From NCBI GenBank assembly GCA_944320465.1, contig CALUHO010000019.1:1-53486 (forward strand): a DNA stretch of 53,486 nucleotides, given 5' to 3'. The notes below the pieces were generated by a model. The model was not told the DNA's origin. It made no database searches and saw nothing but the letters and a program-made list of their open reading frames with translations. The position numbers and the translations under genes were made by a program. Below, piece after piece: positions 51,751-53,486 of the stretch. This DNA comes from an uncultured Bacteroidales bacterium. GTDB taxonomy: Bacteria; Bacteroidota; Bacteroidia; Bacteroidales; P3. Numbering within the stretch: the stretch's first letter is position 1; each line of letters begins with the position of its first letter.

Positions 51751-53064
51751 TTATTTGCCGAAATATTCGTCGAAGGCCTTGCAGCGTTCATCCAGCAAAG
51801 GCAGGTCTTCCATCGGGACCAAGGATACGCAGGCGCGGATACCGTCGCGTTCGCTGCCGGTGATGCTCAACGAGATGGCACTGATGCCGAAGTAGAGCAG
51901 GTTGTGCAGCAGTTCGTCGCTGCTCATGCCGGGATAGCCCACGGTGAAGTAGAAACCGTCGGACAAGTCCTTGTCCACATCCTTGTCGTAAGTCAGGTAG
52001 AAGTGGTTGTTGAGGAAGCTCTTTTTCATGCGGTGCGCCTTTTCACCGTAGATGCGTGTTTCATGCACAAAGTTGAAGGAGCCGTCGTTGGCTGCTTTCA
52101 GCATGGCAAGAAGAGCGTACTGGGGCGAATGGGCGGTTCCCGAGCTCAGGCAGTAGACCGTGCCGAAAATCATCGTGCGGCCGAACTGGGTCGTGGAATA
52201 GTATTCCTTGAAGTCGGGGAAGTCGGTCTGGTAGAGCTTGTCCGAAATCATCATCATCGCGATACGCTGTCCGGCATAACTGAATGCCTTGGAGCTGGAA
52301 ACGAAGAGGATGTACTTGTCGGTGTATTTGGCCACGGTGGGCTGGAACGGAGGAACTCCCGGCGTGGAGATGTCGTGGCGGAAATCCATGCCGAAGTAGG
52401 CCAGGTCTTCCATCACGATGACATTGTACTTCTGAGCCAGTTCGGCAATCGTCTTCAGTTCGTCTTCGGTGAAGCAGATCCAGGACGGGTTGTTGGGGTT
52501 TGAATAGAAGATGGACGAGATGTTGCCTTTCTTCAGGTAGCTCTCTAACTTTTCGCGCAGTTTCGGCCCGCGGAAGTTATAGACGTCGAAGCTTTCGAAG
52601 GGAATGCCCAGAACGCGGTGCTGCTGTTTGTGCACGGGGAAACCAGGGTCGATGAACAGGGTGGTGTTCTTGCCTTTCTGGGCGCGGCTTACGGTGAGGA
52701 ACGCGGCGAAGCTGCCTTGCATGGACCCTACGGTGGGGATGCAGCCGGCAGGGTTGACATCGATGTCGAGGAAGTTTTTGGCAAAACGGGAAATTTCCTC
52801 TTTCAATTCGGGAAGACCGCCTACTTCAGGATAGAGGGCGGCCACGCCGTTCTTCAAGGCTTCGATTTCGGCTTCCACGCCTACCTTGGCGGCAGGCAGA
52901 CCGGGGATGCCCATTTCCATGCGGACGAAACGAGTACCAGAGGCCTTCTCGATGTCGTTGATCAATTTCTTCACTTCCCGGATGGAGGCTTTGCCCACGC
53001 TGGGAAGCCCGTTGGCCTTGATGGCTTCATCCACAATGGCTTTTGGGATAACTGTTTCTTTCAT
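51751..53064 (-). CDS. PLP-dependent aminotransferase class I/II
   Basis: This 437-residue fold-type I aminotransferase has RFVRMEMGIPGLPAAKVG, ALYPEVGGLPELKEEISRF, FYSNPNNPSWICFTEDELK with the PLP-site Asn/Pro, VIVMEDLAYFGMDFR, the likely PLP-lysine segment VSSSKAFSYAGQRIAMM and a C-terminal Arg in GIRACVSL. It is a group common in Bacteroidota but of unassigned substrate; an amino acid or diaminopimelate-type substrate is possible. Single gene, separated by 355 bp from uvrB. Confidence 0.9.
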   Translation of the reverse strand: MKETVIPKAIVDEAIKANGLPSVGKASIREVKKLINDIEKASGTRFVRMEMGIPGLPAAKVGVEAEIEALKNGVAALYPEVGGLPELKEEISRFAKNFLDIDVNPAGCIPTVGSMQGSFAAFLTVSRAQKGKNTTLFIDPGFPVHKQQHRVLGIPFESFDVYNFRGPKLREKLESYLKKGNISSIFYSNPNNPSWICFTEDELKTIAELAQKYNVIVMEDLAYFGMDFRHDISTPGVPPFQPTVAKYTDKYILFVSSSKAFSYAGQRIAMMMISDKLYQTDFPDFKEYYSTTQFGRTMIFGTVYCLSSGTAHSPQYALLAMLKAANDGSFNFVHETRIYGEKAHRMKKSFLNNHFYLTYDKDVDKDLSDGFYFTVGYPGMSSDELLHNLLYFGISAISLSITGSERDGIRACVSLVPMEDLPLLDERCKAFDEYFGK

Positions 53065-53324
53065 CGTATATCGTATTTTTTGATTTTCAATTTGCTCTGC
53101 GGAAATCGGAATGCCTTAGCCACAACTTGGCAGGAGGCTGCCGGTGAAAGCTAATCTACAAATTTACGGAAAATCCATGGAATAACCGGTTGCTTGCAGG
53201 AAAAAGTTGCATCCGTGACTTTACTTTCTTTCTTTTGCTGTGTCTTACGGCAGAGATGGACCGCCTCTCCCGGCACGGCAAAGGAAAAGCCCCCAAGCAC
53301 TAGGAAACTCATTCACAACTTAAA

Positions 53325-53486
53325 CCCAAATCGGTCATTAGACTTTGGGGAGATTGCCCGCTTGTGTCATGCAGCATGCATGCTTCTCGCCTAGCCGAAG
53401 GCGTAGCGGGCTACGTCGAGGCGTAGCGAGAAACAGGATGCGGACAAAAGCGGGCAAGATGCCCGAAAGCCTCATTTTCCCAATCA
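53325..53486 (+). mobile_element. Element B copy 3, cut by the window end
   Basis: It begins CCCAAATCGGTCATTAGAC after TTAAA and follows copy 1 for 162 bp, with a duplicated ATGC in its inner palindrome, up to the last base. The right terminal repeat would lie outside the window. The stretch 53065-53324 before it holds no gene I can support. Confidence 0.8.

Overview
The window is chromosomal DNA of a Bacteroidota bacterium, most likely order Bacteroidales. The evidence is a linked bamD-rpoZ-coaBC-porD-recN cluster, a porD-type secretion gene plus a protein with a type IX secretion C-terminal sorting domain, menaquinone genes (menG, menA), type-B ribosomal protein L31, the alternative GlmU-like family, several Bacteroidota-specific DUF families (DUF4293, DUF2027-Smr), and promoters of the Bacteroidota form TAnnTTTG with a frequent TAnnTTCG variant. 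No genus can be named from the sequence alone.

Layout. 1-7.8 kb: minus-strand housekeeping genes (rfbC, lpdA, ackA, relA/spoT, a YfcE-like phosphoesterase, a DUF4293 membrane protein), with a palindromic intergenic block before lpdA ends. 7.9-8.4 kb: a 61-bp direct repeat, tRNA-Ala(CGC) and its terminator. 8.4-18.5 kb: an accessory-looking stretch with an exonuclease, an unknown membrane protein, cutC, an alpha-L-fucosidase, two nitroreductases, a decayed tolC-type gene, dinB and an acyltransferase, interspersed with short repeat elements. 18.5-24.7 kb: minus-strand genes for an acyl-CoA ligase, an S41 peptidase lipoprotein, a barrel protein, a nitronate monooxygenase/FabK-like enzyme and a DUF2027-Smr protein. 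25-28 kb: a frameshifted DUF4160-DUF2442 gene and an mbnP-mbnH pair. 28-39.5 kb: ABC-F, menG/menA, then the long plus-strand cluster bamD-rpoZ-coaBC-porD-recN-TPR-aroE. 39.5-48 kb: an endonuclease/exonuclease/phosphatase-family membrane protein, a LuxC-type acyl-CoA reductase, rpmE2, a GlmU-like enzyme, lon and a type IX cargo protein. 48-53 kb: a trans-sulfuration enzyme, uvrB and an aminotransferase, all minus strand.

The most unusual content is two families of short, non-coding, nested-palindrome elements. Element A (203-204 bp, terminal inverted repeat GAAGCTGTTTAAA) occurs five times, each flanked by an exact 3-bp duplication. In two firm cases and one tentative case that duplicated triplet is the stop codon of the adjacent gene, so the gene is left intact. 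Element B (193 bp, 19-bp terminal inverted repeat starting CCCAAATCGG) occurs three times, once inserted inside an A copy. That composite copy is 475 bp, exactly 204 + 193 + a 78-bp palindromic extra segment, which indicates that B inserted without duplicating its target. One A copy lies between mbnP and mbnH and another sits 22 bp before the ABC-F gene. No transposase is present in the window, so both look like non-autonomous (MITE-like) elements.
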